The notes under the pieces: model-generated | Database searches by the model: none | Seen by the model: only the letters and a program-made list of their open reading frames with translations | Told to the model about the DNA's origin: nothing | From: Pardosa pseudoannulata | Taxonomy: Eukaryota > Arthropoda > Arachnida > Araneae > Lycosidae | Length of the DNA: 64,000 bases | Direction: 5' to 3' | Assembly (NCBI GenBank): GCA_032207245.1 | Contig: CM063498.1 | Coordinates: 53,317,669-53,381,668 of the forward strand | Translations under genes and position numbers: made by a program | Shown here: piece after piece, positions 35,403-50,795 of the stretch | Numbering within the stretch: position 1 is the first letter of the stretch | How the letters are laid out: the number at the start of each line of letters is the position of its first letter

Positions 35403-37415
35403 ATAAAATATGCTTGTCTTAAGCTTCCAATAAAATTACTACACATAAACTTTGCATCTCTTAGTCGTTTCGTCACTTGATTTACTTTTACTTAATATGT
35501 CAAGGCAGTGTAATGTAAAATAATTATTACGCAATGCCTTGAGAACAAATTTCAAGGAATTACTGGTGAATTTACCTAACACTTTTGCTTTTTCCCAAAG
35601 CTGGATGGTATTTAAAGATATTTTATTAATCGACTATTATTTATAGTTGTTTCCTTTGAATCAACATTTTAAAACTTTCCCTTTCATCTATGCTTCCTTT
35701 TAAGAGAAAATAAATTAATTATCAAGAAATACTTTTTTGTTTTATAAATAGTATCCTCTAAAAAAATTAAAATGACAGCTCATGAGAAGAGAGGATAGAA
35801 TATCTATTTCTAAATTAATTGAAACTATTCAGAAACTAATGTGCTACTTAAGAAACGAAATACAAGCCCACTTATTTGTAAATTTACTCATACCAGAAGC
35901 ATAAAATTGTTTACGTCAGAAGAATCGTATTTTGAAATATTTGGTCGATGTAGTGATATTTTTAGTCATGAGTAGTCGTTTAAAATAATATATATCGACT
36001 GAGCTACCTCTGCTCCCATAAAATATGCTTGTCTTAAGCTTCCAATAGAGTTACTTCACATATATAAGCTATGCATCTCTTAGTCGTGTCTTCACTTGAT
36101 TTACTTTTACTTAATATGTCATGGAAATGTAATGTAAATTAATTATAACACAATGCCTTGAGAACGAATTTGAAGGATTTACTGGTGAATTTAACTAACA
36201 CTTTTGCTTTTTCAAAAAGCTGGATGGATTTAAAGATCTTTTATTCATCGAGTATTATTTACATATTTTTTTTCATTTCGATCAACATTTTAAAACTTAT
36301 AGAATCTCATGCAGGATTTATTTTTGTGTTATATCGACTAAAATAAAATCCTTATAGTTACGTTTGTTATAAAAGTTCCCTTTCATCTATTATGCTTTCT
36401 TTTAAGAGAAATTAAATTCTTTATCACGGAATATTTTTTTTTGTTTTATAAATAGTATAATTTGAAGATTAAAATGACAACTCATGAGAAGAGAGAACAG
36501 AATAGAATACCTATTTCTGATTAAATTAAAACGATTTAGGAACTAATGTGCTACTTAAAACACGAAATACAAGTCCACTTATTTATAAATTTGCTATTAC
36601 CCGAAGCATAAAATTGATCGCGTCAGAAGAATCGTATATTTGAAATTTGGTCGATGTAGTGCGATTTTTAGTCATATTTTCCAAGAGTAGCCGTTTAAAG
36701 TAGTATATGTAAACTAAGCTACCCCGGATTCCATAAAATATACTTGTCTAAAGCTTCCAATAGAATTTCTACACATGTCTAAACTTTGCATCTCTTAGTC
36801 GGTTTGTCACTTGATTCCCTTTTCCTTTATGTTATGGAATATGTAATGTAAATTAATTATCACGCAATGCCTTGAGAACAAATTTGAAGGAAATACCTTT
36901 GAATTTACCTAACCTTTTGCTTTTTCCCCAAAGCTGGATGGGATTTAAAAATCTTTTATTAATCAAATATTATTTATATTTATTTTCCTTTTTATCAATA
37001 TTTTAAAACTTATCGAATCTCGTGCACGATTTCTGTTTGTGTTATATCGACTAAAATCAAATCCTTATAGTAATATTTGTTATAAAAGTTCCTTTTCATC
37101 TGTTAGGCTTGCTTTTAAGAGAAAATAAATTCTTTATAAAGAAATATTTTTTTTTGTTTTATAAATAGTATCGTCTGAAAATTAAAATGAGAAGAGATGA
37201 TAAAAAAGAATATCGATTGCTGATTAAATTGAAACGATTCAGGAACTAATGTGCTAATTTAAAAAAAGGAACTACAGGTACACTTATTAACAAATTTGTT
37301 CATACTCGAAGAATAAAATTGATACCGTCAGAAGAATTGTATTCTGAAATATTTGGTAGATGTACTGAGATTTTTAGTCATAATTCCCAAGAGTAGTTGT
37401 TTAAAGTAATACATT
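35381..37415. repeat. Tandem array, ~620-715-bp unit, 3 copies
   Basis: Units at about 35381, 35999 and 36717. Each contains, in order, 'ccataaaatatgcttgtctt', 'actttgcatctcttagtcg', 'caatgccttgagaac', 'aaagctggatgg', 'ttttataaatagtat', 'aggaactaatgtgctac', 'gtcagaagaatcgtat' and 'ggtcgatgtagt'. The first unit lacks about 65 bp present in the others. Open frames such as 36158-36346 lie inside and are not conserved. Confidence 0.85.
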
Positions 37416-37671
37416 GATTTAGCCATTTTTACTGGAAAGCATTTCATATAATCGAAAGATTTTAAAAGTTGTTTATAATGTGCTGTTCACTTCAACTTCG
37501 TCACGAACTGTATTCACTCCATTTCGAAAAGCAGTGCTGTATAACTTTAGTTTGTAAAGTAGCACTCTCACATACATGAAGTATTTCTAGCACATAAAAT
37601 ATACGAATGTGTTCTATAGGATCATGAATTCTCTGAGAAATCAGGGGAATGAGATTCTATTTTTAGCACAG

Positions 37672-39480
<1,809 letters not shown>

Positions 39481-39519
39481 ATTTACGTTAAGGTTAGGTT
39501 TAAGTTAGGTATCATTAGG

Positions 39520-39970
<451 letters not shown>

Positions 39971-39972
39971 AA

Positions 39973-40783
39973 GAGAGGACCCAATCTCTAATTCAGAGTT
40001 TTATAATGAGTACCTTTGTAGATCTATTCGTTTTCTGAGGAACACCGCTGGTTGGTAACTGTTCAGGACTGGGTATGTGTGGTAGAAATTTTCAATCTTC
40101 CGTATCAACTTTGGTAAAGGGCTTCCTTCTGAATATTTGCGGTGGATCCGTAATATTTGTCACAGGAACACTGCTGTTAGCCGCAGGAGGTTTCAATGTT
40201 TCCGGAGTCTCTGTCGAACTCAAGGCTATTTTCTTGGCTTCCCTGTCACAACTCAGTTTCACTGTCACAATAGTCTCCTCCGACTTCTGACCTCTGACTG
40301 TCGGACTTCTCTGCTTGAATATCGAGCACACTCCTCTCTTGATTTATCTTTATTTTGTATATGTTTCATCTGTGTCCATTCTTATCTCTCTTCGTCCAAT
40401 CAGGAAAGCTGTAAAAATCCAGTTGGTCTCTTTTACAATGCCTTAAAATCTCAAACATGGAAAAACCTTATCCCTTCAAATTGGGCACTGTCCCTTAGGA
40501 ACTCATAAATAACTTCACAAATGTACATTCTTTTCTAGTGTCATGTACGGAGACGTGATTCAAATCTCGGATTGGGATCAGAACCCCACCCCAGAATCCA
40601 TTGAATTAATATTTATTGGTCCTCTCTCCTTTACAAAAGATGTGATGAGGTCAGATTTAGATCCCCAGCATTTTACTTCTCGTATTAATTAATAGCAATT
40701 ATATTAATTAATCAATTATATTAATTATATCAATAATATTAATTATCAATTATATTAATGATCTAAATCGCCTCATCACAAAC
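39973..40783 (+). repeat. Repeat Z, copy 1 (left arm of an inverted pair)
   Basis: About 810 bp that matches 42985-43760 in reverse complement. The outer edge 'gagaggacccaatctc' and inner edge 'cgcctcatcacaaac' are conserved in both. Shared internal strings include 'ctgctggttg'-like sequence, 'gggcttcct', 'attgggcactgtcccttagg', 'gtacggagacg' and 'gatgaggtcagatttagatc'. A stem-loop (40642-40780) pairs 'gtgatgaggtcagatttaga' with its complement at the inner end. One + frame (40075-40290) has weak similarity to a frame in copy 2, but no known domain. Confidence 0.8.
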
Positions 40784-41475
40784 TTCACTAAAAATTATTG
40801 GATTGCTGCAATGTATTTTGAAATTGCAGTGTCCATAACTTTCTGTATATTTGACGACTCTGAGATAGAGGGTAGACCTTCAACTTCTGAGATTGTTGCA
40901 TTTGTAAATAAATGTATGATTTTAAAAAGATGTGTGAAAATTGATGAAATAAAATATGGATAATTTTAATATATTTTTCATTGAATTGTGTATAAAATTA
41001 TTACTTGATAGCTAAAATTTTATGAAGTTTATAATCGATAGGTGCGTTATCTAAATGCGAAGGAACATAAAGAGAAGTATTTTAGAGGTGTTCTTACATG
41101 TCTTCCACATTACTAGAATGAATGGAGTTTTAGTATTCCGAACTGAGCTCGGATATAAGACTTGGTCTCACAATTTCTTACCTAAAATGAAATTTAGCTC
41201 GTTCGATTTTAAACATTAACTATCCCCGATTCAAAAAACTGAAACTCTTTTCCATTAGCATAAATAAATGATGTTGATTCTGTATTAGCAGAGAAGATTT
41301 GGTACATAGAGAGATCATGCAGAGGTGAATCCCATGCACCTTTTTATTTTGACATGCGAAAACGATTGAAACAAGCAAAGAAAAAGAAAAATAAATCATC
41401 ATAAGGATTTGTGCTCCATCATTATAATACGAGACCGCAAACAGAAAAACAAACGCGCGAAATGCTCAAAAGGAA
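40784..41475. other. Spacer between repeat Z copy 1 and a MITE
   Basis: AT-rich. Contains a palindrome related to the 30121-30231 cluster at about 41137-41152; otherwise nothing recognised. Confidence 0.45.
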
Positions 41476-42118
41476 CAGATGCATTAGAGACGCCGGGCCC
41501 GTCTGCCATGTTTTTTGGCGACCAAAAGGTTTCTTTTAGAACGCTACGGTCTACTTTTTGCAACATGAGGGCTAATGAGACCGGGACCTACTGCTTAAAG
41601 ACGATTCCGAACTCCTAAAAACACCCATACCATAGTGGGATTCGAACCCACGAACTCCGGTTCCGAAGGCCAGCACCCTGACCAATCGGCCATCGTTCGC
41701 GACCAAAAGGAAAACGCGTGTTTGAAAAATCGCCAAGTAAAAAAACATGGCGGTACTCGTTTTTCACAATTTATAGCATTATTATAGCACAATTTATAAA
41801 ACGATTTACAATTTATAGCATTATTAAAATAAAATTAGCATAATAATTATCATTTTTCCGTTGTTTAAAAACCAAATATCAGATTAGTAATATTTATTAT
41901 ATATATATCAATACAGCATACACACAATATATATCATTTAATAATAAATATCAAAATAAGCACTAATATTCTAAAAAAATGCAACATGCAACCCCCTTGT
42001 AATAAATGAAATGCAAATAAATTTAATAACAAACACACCAACCTACTTATTGTCTCCTAAAACCGGAAATAATCGCCAAGTTTGGCGAAAAAAAAACACG
42101 GCGTTTATAATGCATCTG
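41476..42118. mobile_element. MITE-like element carrying a SINE
   Basis: Left end CAGATGCATTAGAGACGCC and the right end reverse-complemented CAGATGCATTATAAACGCC; inverted homology extends imperfectly for about 45 bp and includes a 'tttttggcga' block on both sides. No target-site duplication could be fixed. A SINE with its own duplication lies inside the left arm, so the MITE is older than the SINE. No coding remnant was recognised. Confidence 0.55.
41530..41698 (-). mobile_element. tRNA-derived SINE, copy 4, with perfect target-site duplication
   Basis: Minus-strand copy bounded by the 12-bp direct repeat GCGACCAAAAGG (41518-41529 and 41699-41710). The B-box appears as its complement 'ggattcgaacc' near 41640; the body complement is 'gctaatgagaccggga'. 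The 3' end is less well preserved ('tttcttttagaacgc'). Confidence 0.92.
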
Positions 42119-42984
42119 TACTTCTGAAACATCTAGGAATGTGGAATCTCTCCTTTATAGCCCAGACCTATAAATTGGTGACTTTCTATTTTTTGGAAAA
42201 ACAAACAAACACATGATACCACTCAGATAACGAGATAAAAGTTGCAACACAAAACCATTAACGAAAGTAAAATAAAATTCATTTGCAGAGAATATCATTA
42301 AAAATCTTCTGTCATGCCTCGACAAATGTTGGAATAACTTTGCTATACAAACAAAGCTCATTGTAGAATGTCAACAACGTTAAGATTTTTAAGTAGTGAA
42401 ACTTGTATAAGCAGAATACTTGTAGTAGGTAGAATTTAATTACAAATTTAAAAATTTTAAACAAGGAGCAATTCATTCTAACGATTTCAAAGTAACTAAT
42501 CAGTAATTATATAATTTACTGATAGATAATTCTAACTTAAAATAATTAAAGAATCAGTCTTTCATTGAAATATATTACGAGACAATTTTTTATTCATTAG
42601 CTTTATCCATACAATATAATTATTGTGACAAAAATTTCCAAATCAGAATAATGAAATTTTTCGCTAGTTCATCTCTGATAACGAATGAAAAAAATCACGT
42701 TATTTGATTATTGATTTATACGTATTTTGTCTCTTTCTGATTTTATTCATAAAGTAAATTTATTATAATTTTTATTTATTAAATTAGTTTTCAAAAATTC
42801 ATTTTTGGGCAAACATCAATTTAGTTTTCTTGATTTTCAGTTTATATTCAAATAAATTTATTGTTATGTATATTATTTACATTTCTCATGATTAAATATT
42901 TAAATATCTTCTAATTGAATTTTTTAATTAATTTTAATATGACTTTTTTTAAATATTACAATATTAACATGTTCACTTCCATGG
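42119..42984. other. AT-rich sequence, nothing recognised
   Basis: No supported feature. Confidence 0.4.
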
Positions 42985-43760
42985 GTTTGTGATGAGGCGA
43001 TTTAGATCAGTAATATAATTGATTCATTAATACAAGAAGTAATATGCTCGGGATCTAAATCTGACCTCATCATATCTTTGTAAAAAGACAGAGGACCATA
43101 AATTTATATTTTACAGATATTGTTGTCTTGTACGGTGGTCCCGGACGGGGTTCTGATCCCAGTCCCAGATTAGAATCCCGTCTCCGTACTTGACATTAAA
43201 TAAGAATGTACCTTTGTGGAGTATTTATGAGTCCCTAAGGGACAGTGCCCAATTAGAAGGGGTAAAGTTTTTCACATTGGCGGTCTCAAGGCGGTCTTAA
43301 GCAGACCAATGAGATTCTTACAACTATCCCGATTGGACGATAAGAAGAAAGAGGGGACAAGGTTGAAATTAATAATATAAAAATAATCTAAAAATTGAGA
43401 AGGTGTATGAAAGTTAAAAAAAAAAAGGTGTTCGACAGTCGAGACTAGAAGAGAGTCCGACAGAAGGTGTGTTCGAGAGTCGAGACTAGAGAAGAGTCCG
43501 ATAGAAGGTGTTCGAGAGTCGAGACTAGGAGAGAAGTCCGACAGAACGAGTTCGAGAGTCCAGCCAAGTCTGACAGGATGGGTGCCTGCATCAAATATCA
43601 CGGCCGCACCCCAAACACTCAGGAGGAAGCCCCTGACCAGACCAACGAAAGATCCATAGATACCCATCAACCAGTAGTGTTCCGGGCACACCATTTTCAT
43701 TCCCGAAAGGTACCCCCCCCCTTTACATACATTTTGAAATTGAGATTAGGTCCTTTCTCT
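42985..43760 (-). repeat. Repeat Z, copy 2 (right arm of the inverted pair)
   Basis: Reverse-complement homologue of 39973-40783, with the same two edges. It carries the conserved hairpin at 42988-43074 and an expanded 39-bp tandem repeat. A long minus-strand frame (43272-43700) lies across it; its N-terminal part resembles the frame in copy 1, but the remainder encodes the 39-bp repeats, so I do not call a gene. Confidence 0.8.
43428..43575. repeat. ~39-40-bp minisatellite, ~3.5 copies
   Basis: Units start at about 43428, 43467, 43507 and 43548, each with 'gttcgagagtcgagactag' and 'agtccgacagaa'. Copy 1 of repeat Z has only about one such unit. Confidence 0.9.
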
Positions 43761-45022
43761 ATTTACAAAACAACTTAAGTATTTAAAAATTGTCAGAACT
43801 AATTTAGAAGATGTTGACAAAGCTTATTTTATGAAAATTAGCATTATATATACATTATTATATATACATAGATGTATATATATATATATTATAATAAATT
43901 TACTTTTTTATATTAAGCTAGTTTCGGATGCTGTGAATTTAGCTTTTAGTTTATCTTCATATTTATGTCTGTAGTTTCTCAGAACCTGTGGTTAAATTTA
44001 GTACAAAAATACTTTTACACAACGCAATCCAAATAAATGACCACTATACATTTTATCACAGGTTAATACTCAAATATAAAAGAGGACTACACGACAAGGT
44101 TCACAGGTGACTGGCGAAGCAGCAAAAAATAAAAGTACATGATTATAGTAAATATGGATACTGATAAATTTTTCAATAACACCATTGTTATTATAATGGT
44201 TTGAAGAAATTAATGCAATATAGTACATACAAAAATAATTTTATTAGTATATGAAAAATATACATTTTATCAGTGTATATTGCGATGAGTCAGACTGAAA
44301 CATTCAAGGCAACGAAAAGGTAAATCAACGCAATCGGAACAATATGTAAAAAATTTTTTAGTCAAATTCTTTGCTCTTGTTCTTCCTAGCTGCTTTGAAT
44401 GCTAAAGAAGGAAAGCAATCACTTAGCAATCGAAGCACGATTGTTTGAAAAAAAAAAGGACAATCGTAACAATTGCTTACCTCGCCGTAGAAGTCACTAG
44501 TGACCCTCACCACGAAAACTGCTTCAAGCATAATTTATAACTCATTTTATCTGCTGCAAATAATATTTCAGTATATGCATCATATAATGAAAAGTCCAAG
44601 CCCGCGTATTGGACAAACCATCGAAAATGAGTCTGGAAGTCAACGTGTTAATAACTTAATATTTTTAGGAACACATTATATCAAAATATTTTTCTAAGAA
44701 AGTAGATTTTTTTCCAAGATATTAGTTTTCTCAATTTAAACGTGTCATTAGTTTAGTCTAAAACATGCTTGAACGTAGTATGTTCTTTTTAAAACTATTT
44801 CAGGAAGTACTTATTTTGGAGGCAGGTGATTTATTTGATGTAATATAAGAATTTTGAAAAATGCATGTCAGGAAAAATGAAGAAGGAAAAATAAAATCAC
44901 CAAAATGCAATGTTTGGTGTTTAGTCTAAATAATAGCATATTTTTGCTTTTGTAACTTTTCTATGAGTTAAATTTGACTTTTATTCTACTGAAATGAATT
45001 TTTCTTTTAACTTTATTGTGTG
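43761..45022. other. AT-rich sequence, nothing recognised
   Basis: Includes a short TA tract at 43851-43890. Open frame 44500-44697 has no recognisable domain. No other feature. Confidence 0.4.
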
Positions 45023-45026
45023 TTAA

Positions 45027-45134
45027 CCCTTAATTTGGCTAAGTCTGCCGCTACACCGAACATGTATATTTATAACTACTATATAACATAATTGTCAGTG
45101 TTCACCACACTAGACATTAATTATCACAAAAATG

Positions 45135-45199
<65 letters not shown>

Positions 45200-45288
45200 T
45201 ATTTTACAGAGATCCTAATGTCTATACAGACATGGGAAAATAACAGATTATAAAAAAGATTTTAAAAGACATCTTGTCGAGTTAAGGG
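45027..45288. mobile_element. piggyBac-type MITE with TTAA duplication
   Basis: 262-bp element flanked by TTAA on both sides (45023-45026 and 45289-45292). The ends are CCCTTAATTTGGC and, reverse-complemented, CCCTTAACTCGAC. CCC-type ends plus TTAA target duplication are characteristic of the piggyBac superfamily. It contains a (TA)n tract (45141-45195) and no coding sequence. Confidence 0.7.
45141..45195. repeat. (TA)n microsatellite inside the MITE
   Basis: About 54 bp of pure TA. Confidence 0.95.
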
Positions 45289-45292
45289 TTAA

Positions 45293-45993
45293 AATGTTAT
45301 TTGTTCTTCTCTTAACATGAAGCATTCTGAAAGAATTCGTACAGAAGCTGAACTTTAGAGCTTTATATTGTTATTTATGAATTTTTTTTGTATTTCTAAT
45401 ATATATCAGCCAGCTTAAAATTTCTCTATTTCCTGGAAAGTTAACAAAATAATGTTTCTGTGCGGATGACTTGTATATTAATATCACTATTATTTTTTTC
45501 TTTCGTGAACAATATTTTTCCAGGAATAGAAATTATGCCAGAAAGCAAATATCCAGAAAATATAGTCCAATATATTTCTGAAGTTAAAACATATATATCA
45601 CTACTAATACTGCATAGATGTTATTTATCAAATGTATGCTGATTTATAAACCTCAATGTGAAGTAATTATCATTAGAATAAAATCATACATTAAACATAC
45701 ATTAAGTTTTAGACTTTTCGAAATTATGAAATGAATTAAAATAATTTAAAAGCAATTTAATCTAATAATTATTTGGGTGTAAGTTCTTTTTTCTAGGAAA
45801 CTATGCTAGAAAGCAATTATCTAGCCAATATAACCCAATATCTAACCCAAGTCTTTCTAAGATTATTTTCTTAGTTAACATGTAGAGTTGTAAGAGAAAT
45901 ATAAAGATTTGTTCAGATTACTTAAGGAATGCTCAGTAATGGTTATGGAATAGATTTGTTCAGCTTTCATTACGGAAGTCAAATATATGAATA
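45293..45993. other. AT-rich sequence between two TTAA elements
   Basis: A partial duplication, 'ccagaaagcaaatatccaga' versus 'tagaaagcaattatctagcc', lies at about 45538 and 45809. No gene recognised; the 60-codon frame at 45460 has no support. Confidence 0.4.
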
Positions 45994-46130
45994 TTAACAC
46001 ATTGTGTACGAGTACATTTCGCAGCGGAATTGTACCGGAAACGAGCGTTTTGAGCCTAAATTTAGTTATTCAGTTAAATCTCAATAGATCAAAACTATTT
46101 AATTTTTAATTAACTTTTCGTATTTTATAA

Positions 46131-46807
<677 letters not shown>

Positions 46808-47069
46808 AATATACTTATATGTAATATCATTTTAGCAAAGGATAAATAAAAAGACAATTTTAAATCTAAACTGATTTTTTAATCAAATTTTCCGTTATGT
46901 GGTTAAGCATCGACTCATATAAAAACTAATTTTTATTTTTCTTAATTTTTCCAGAATCTATATAGTAGACAAGAACATTCAGCTTCGTTTTCCTGTACAT
47001 ACCGTAATTTTTGTACCCACAATCAAACCATGTTGTTACACTATCTCATACTGATACGTGACCTTCGCT

Positions 47070-47155
47070 CAAGTATCAATCGTCAGAAAAACTTACTAGA
47101 ACGTGTCCCGTTGTCAAGTATCAATCGTCAGAAAACGCACTAGTACGTGTGCCGC
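47070..47155. repeat. 45-bp direct duplication
   Basis: 'caagtatcaatcgtcagaaa' starts at 47070 and again at 47115, followed in both by 'acta.acgtgt.ccg'. Confidence 0.85.
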
Positions 47156-47169
47156 ATAGAATGTGTTAA

Positions 47170-49904
47170 TATTTGTTTTTATTTTGATACCTTACAATTC
47201 TCATTTCAATTCTCATTCAACATAAATGTTTAATTACGTAAGATTTTATAAAAATTACCCTTCTACAGGACATTTTTAAATAAGATATAACCTTTCCTAA
47301 TATGTGTGTGTGTTGTTTGCATATCTTCGTCTTACATTCAAAAGGAACTAACTCTTAGCTGAATGAAATGGGATTTCACGGAAATGTGGTTAAATTATGT
47401 CTATAAATTCTAGGAATTTGCACTTAACATGTTTGCACTATGAATTCAAACTGATTTCGAACTATCTTGAGGTTTATTCAATATCAGTTTAATGTAATGC
47501 ATCGTAATGAAACTAGAGGTAAGTAAGATTAAAAAATTTATTGTACTAGAAGTTCAGTTAGTTAAAGAAACTTTTACGTAAAGGAATGAAATAAGTTTAC
47601 CTCACTTTTATGAAGAAAAAAAAATAAAGCTCACTTTTTAATATTGCAAAATTTCAAGGAAAACATGAAATTGTTTCAACATATAGAGTTTCATTGAAGG
47701 AAGAGAGATATTGATTAATAAAATATGCATGCAACGAAAAATTAAAGCAAAAATTCAATTTTGTAAATCATAAACTTTCATGGTTAACAATTAAATAACT
47801 TCTGCTTTGATTAAACTTTTCCGAGAAGTTTTTTGTTTGATTTGAAAGAAAATTAATCAACTATTGACCAAAAAATATCACTAAAACTTTTAGGAAGAAA
47901 TTTACTACATTATCTCGTATCTTCTCACACGCAAACACATAGAGCTACATTAACTGATAACTGTTAATAATATGATATCATTTTCATATCTACTAAATAA
48001 TTGATAGAATTGAAATATAGTGCATAAACATTTAAATTCATATTTAAGTTATCCGTCTAAGTTAAAAACGTCATTTTTTACTAAAATTCATAAATTTATT
48101 TTTTATTACTCTTTTGTAAAATTTCAACTTTTAGGCTTCTAAATATGTTTTTGTTTTGTCTCTACGGCATTTTTAAGAAAAGTGACAGTTGTTTAAACAT
48201 CAGTGACAGCTGTCAAAACAAAACGGAAGTAGCGACTTCGGAACCGGAAGTTGTGAATTTAAATACTTTAAAAGAGCATTTTGTGGACAAAATATTTTAA
48301 ATTTTCATAAAGTTTAGTTTACACATTTTTCTAATATTTTTAATAATTAGCAACTTCGCAATTAGAAAGTTTTGAAGCAAGAAAGTGTGTTAAATTTTAA
48401 ACATGTATTTTTATTTTATAATAGTTAAAATTCTATTCATAAAGATCAAATGCGTTTTTCTCAGAACGGTATTTTTAATAAAATGTTGAAACTTGAAATG
48501 TGATTTCTCACAAAGTTCTTAAAATATTTTGTTAAAAATTGTTATGAATGTTTTTGATAGTATTTACTAGTGAATGACCTAAAAGCTTTAAATTTGGATA
48601 ATTTTTATTGATGTTACACTCATAGTTAGATATAAAGGTACTGAAAATTCGTTAAAAATTCAATGCGTATGATTTTGAAGGACCAAAGTTTTTTACCAAG
48701 TGTAAATTAAGCAAAGATTTTAGGTGATTCACTAGTCGAGTGTATAAGAAATGTGTTGCATACAAAATATTGAAATAATTTAATTTATTAAAAAATTAGA
48801 CGTTTTGAATAAAACCAGATTTTTTTACTAAATTTTCTTTATTTATTAGAAATTTTATAAAACTTCTCCAGGAATAAATTTTTTAAGTACAATTCTCTAT
48901 GATAATATAAAAATAAATTTAAAAATGTGAAAACATGAAATAGCTTCTCTGTTTATACAAAAAGTTCTCCGAACGGATACCTTAAATGTACCCTTTTGGA
49001 AAATTGAATTGGTTGCATATATAAAATTTAACACAATAATATTTGTAGATATAAATACCATCATTATATTGTAACTGAGTGGTAAAAGAATGTAATCTAT
49101 GTCTGTAAATTGCGAAATATAAAATCTAATTTTTAAACTGCATTATGTTATCTAGTGTTCACAAAAGTGTAATTCTCTTATTGAATCATAACATTGAAAA
49201 CTGCAGTCGTATAAAGATATTTAAATGTGCTACTAACATTTCATTTATGAACATTTTTCTACCTTAAGAGTTAGTTATAATGAATGTCTTTATTTAAAAC
49301 GGATTTATTTAATTAAGATGCATATAAAGCGATTCCTTTAGTATCTAGCTAGGCTATGGAATAACGTTATGTCAATTTTGATAATACATTTAATGAATAT
49401 TGTTTAGAAAGGCTACAAATTAAAGGTTAATATAACATGCAAAACTGGGTTATTTTAAATGAAGATTAATAACAATTCAATTAAATACAATCTTAAAATA
49501 AATTGTTTAAGCTTGTATTAGTATGAATCTCATGATACCTTTATTGATATGTGTGTTTTAATTAATGAGTACATTTTGTATTTGAAGTACTTTAATTATT
49601 CTATTATTTTATGTATTTCCCTTTAAAACTATCCAATATACGTAAAAGATAAATTCATTATTAACTGGCCAAATTAAAATTCTGATTAAAAATAAATGAA
49701 TAATTTGTAAAAATTAGACAAACGAAGAGATAGTCAAAAAAGTAGCAAACCATGATATTAATTTATAATGAAGTATAACTTATTTTTCCACCATATAAAA
49801 TTTCCAGATCGTGAAAACTCACTGGAGATTTTTTAATATATATTAACTCTGATGGACTTAATAATTATTGAAAAATACTTAATGGTTCTTAATGCAATTT
49901 TTGG
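47170..49904. other. AT-rich sequence, nothing recognised
   Basis: 2.7 kb without a supportable gene, RNA or repeat. A small imperfect palindrome, 'gtgacagctgtcaaa', is at 48204. Confidence 0.4.
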
Positions 49905-50795
49905 GTAGCATAAAAATTAGAAACAACATATATAGTCATACAAAACTGTCGTTACATTGTTGCTAAAATGTTTTAATTGATATTGAAAATATTAGGCATT
50001 TAGAATGTATAAACGAATGACTTCCTGAAATATATATCTTTAATTATTTTTTAAGATTAACTTTCTTACTAATGACTACTATTTAACTAAAGTAAGTTTG
50101 TTTTCGACGACAGGAGTAGGATTTGTTAGTATAATGATTAGAAACATCATATATAGTCATACAAAACTGTCTTTATATTGTTGCTAAAATCTTTCAATTT
50201 ATATTGAAAATGTTGCGTATTTAAAATGTGTAAACGGGTGACTTCCTGAAATATATACCTTTAATTATTTTTTAAGATTAACTTTCCTACTACACTTATG
50301 ACAACTATTTAACTAAAGTAAGTTTGTTTTCGACGACAGGAGTAAGATTTGGTAGTATAATGATTAGGAACAACATATATAGTCATACAAAACTGTCTTT
50401 ATATTGTTGCTAAAATCTTTCAATTTATATTGAAAATGTTGCGCATTTAGAATGTGTAAAAGGATGACTTCGTGAAATATATACCTTTAATTATTTTTTA
50501 AGATTAACTTTCTTACTAATGACTACTATTTAACTAAAGTAAGTTTGTTTTCAAAGACATGAGTAGGATTTGGTATTATAAAGATTAGGAACAACATATA
50601 TAGTCAGTCAAAACTGTCTTTACATTGTTGCTAAAATTTTTTAATTTATATTGAAAATGTTAGGCATTTAGAATATATAAACGGATTACTTCCTGTAATA
50701 TATACCTTTAATTATTTTTTAAGATTACCTTTCTTACTACACTTATGACTACTCTTTAACTAAAGTAAATTTGTTTCCGACGACAGTACTAGGAT
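49905..50795. repeat. ~222-bp tandem array, 4 copies
   Basis: 'gaaacaacatatatagtcat' or variants start at 49920, 50141, 50367 and 50588 (spacing 221, 226, 221). Each unit ends with 'taactaaagtaa.tttgtttt'. Copies 2 and 3 are most alike. Confidence 0.88.

Noticed and set aside
43272..43700. 142-codon minus-strand protein and 103-codon + strand protein
   Set aside because: Much of both is translation of the 39-bp minisatellite; only a short stretch resembles the frame in the other copy, which shared ancestry of the DNA explains.
39973..43760. Repeat Z pair as LTRs of one retrotransposon
   Set aside because: The copies are inverted relative to each other, whereas LTRs are direct repeats, and there is no gag-pol between them.
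44560..44697. Possible second receptor exon after a 'atatttcag' acceptor
   Set aside because: The phase-1 frame meets an early stop and shows none of the residues expected for the second part of the ligand-binding domain.
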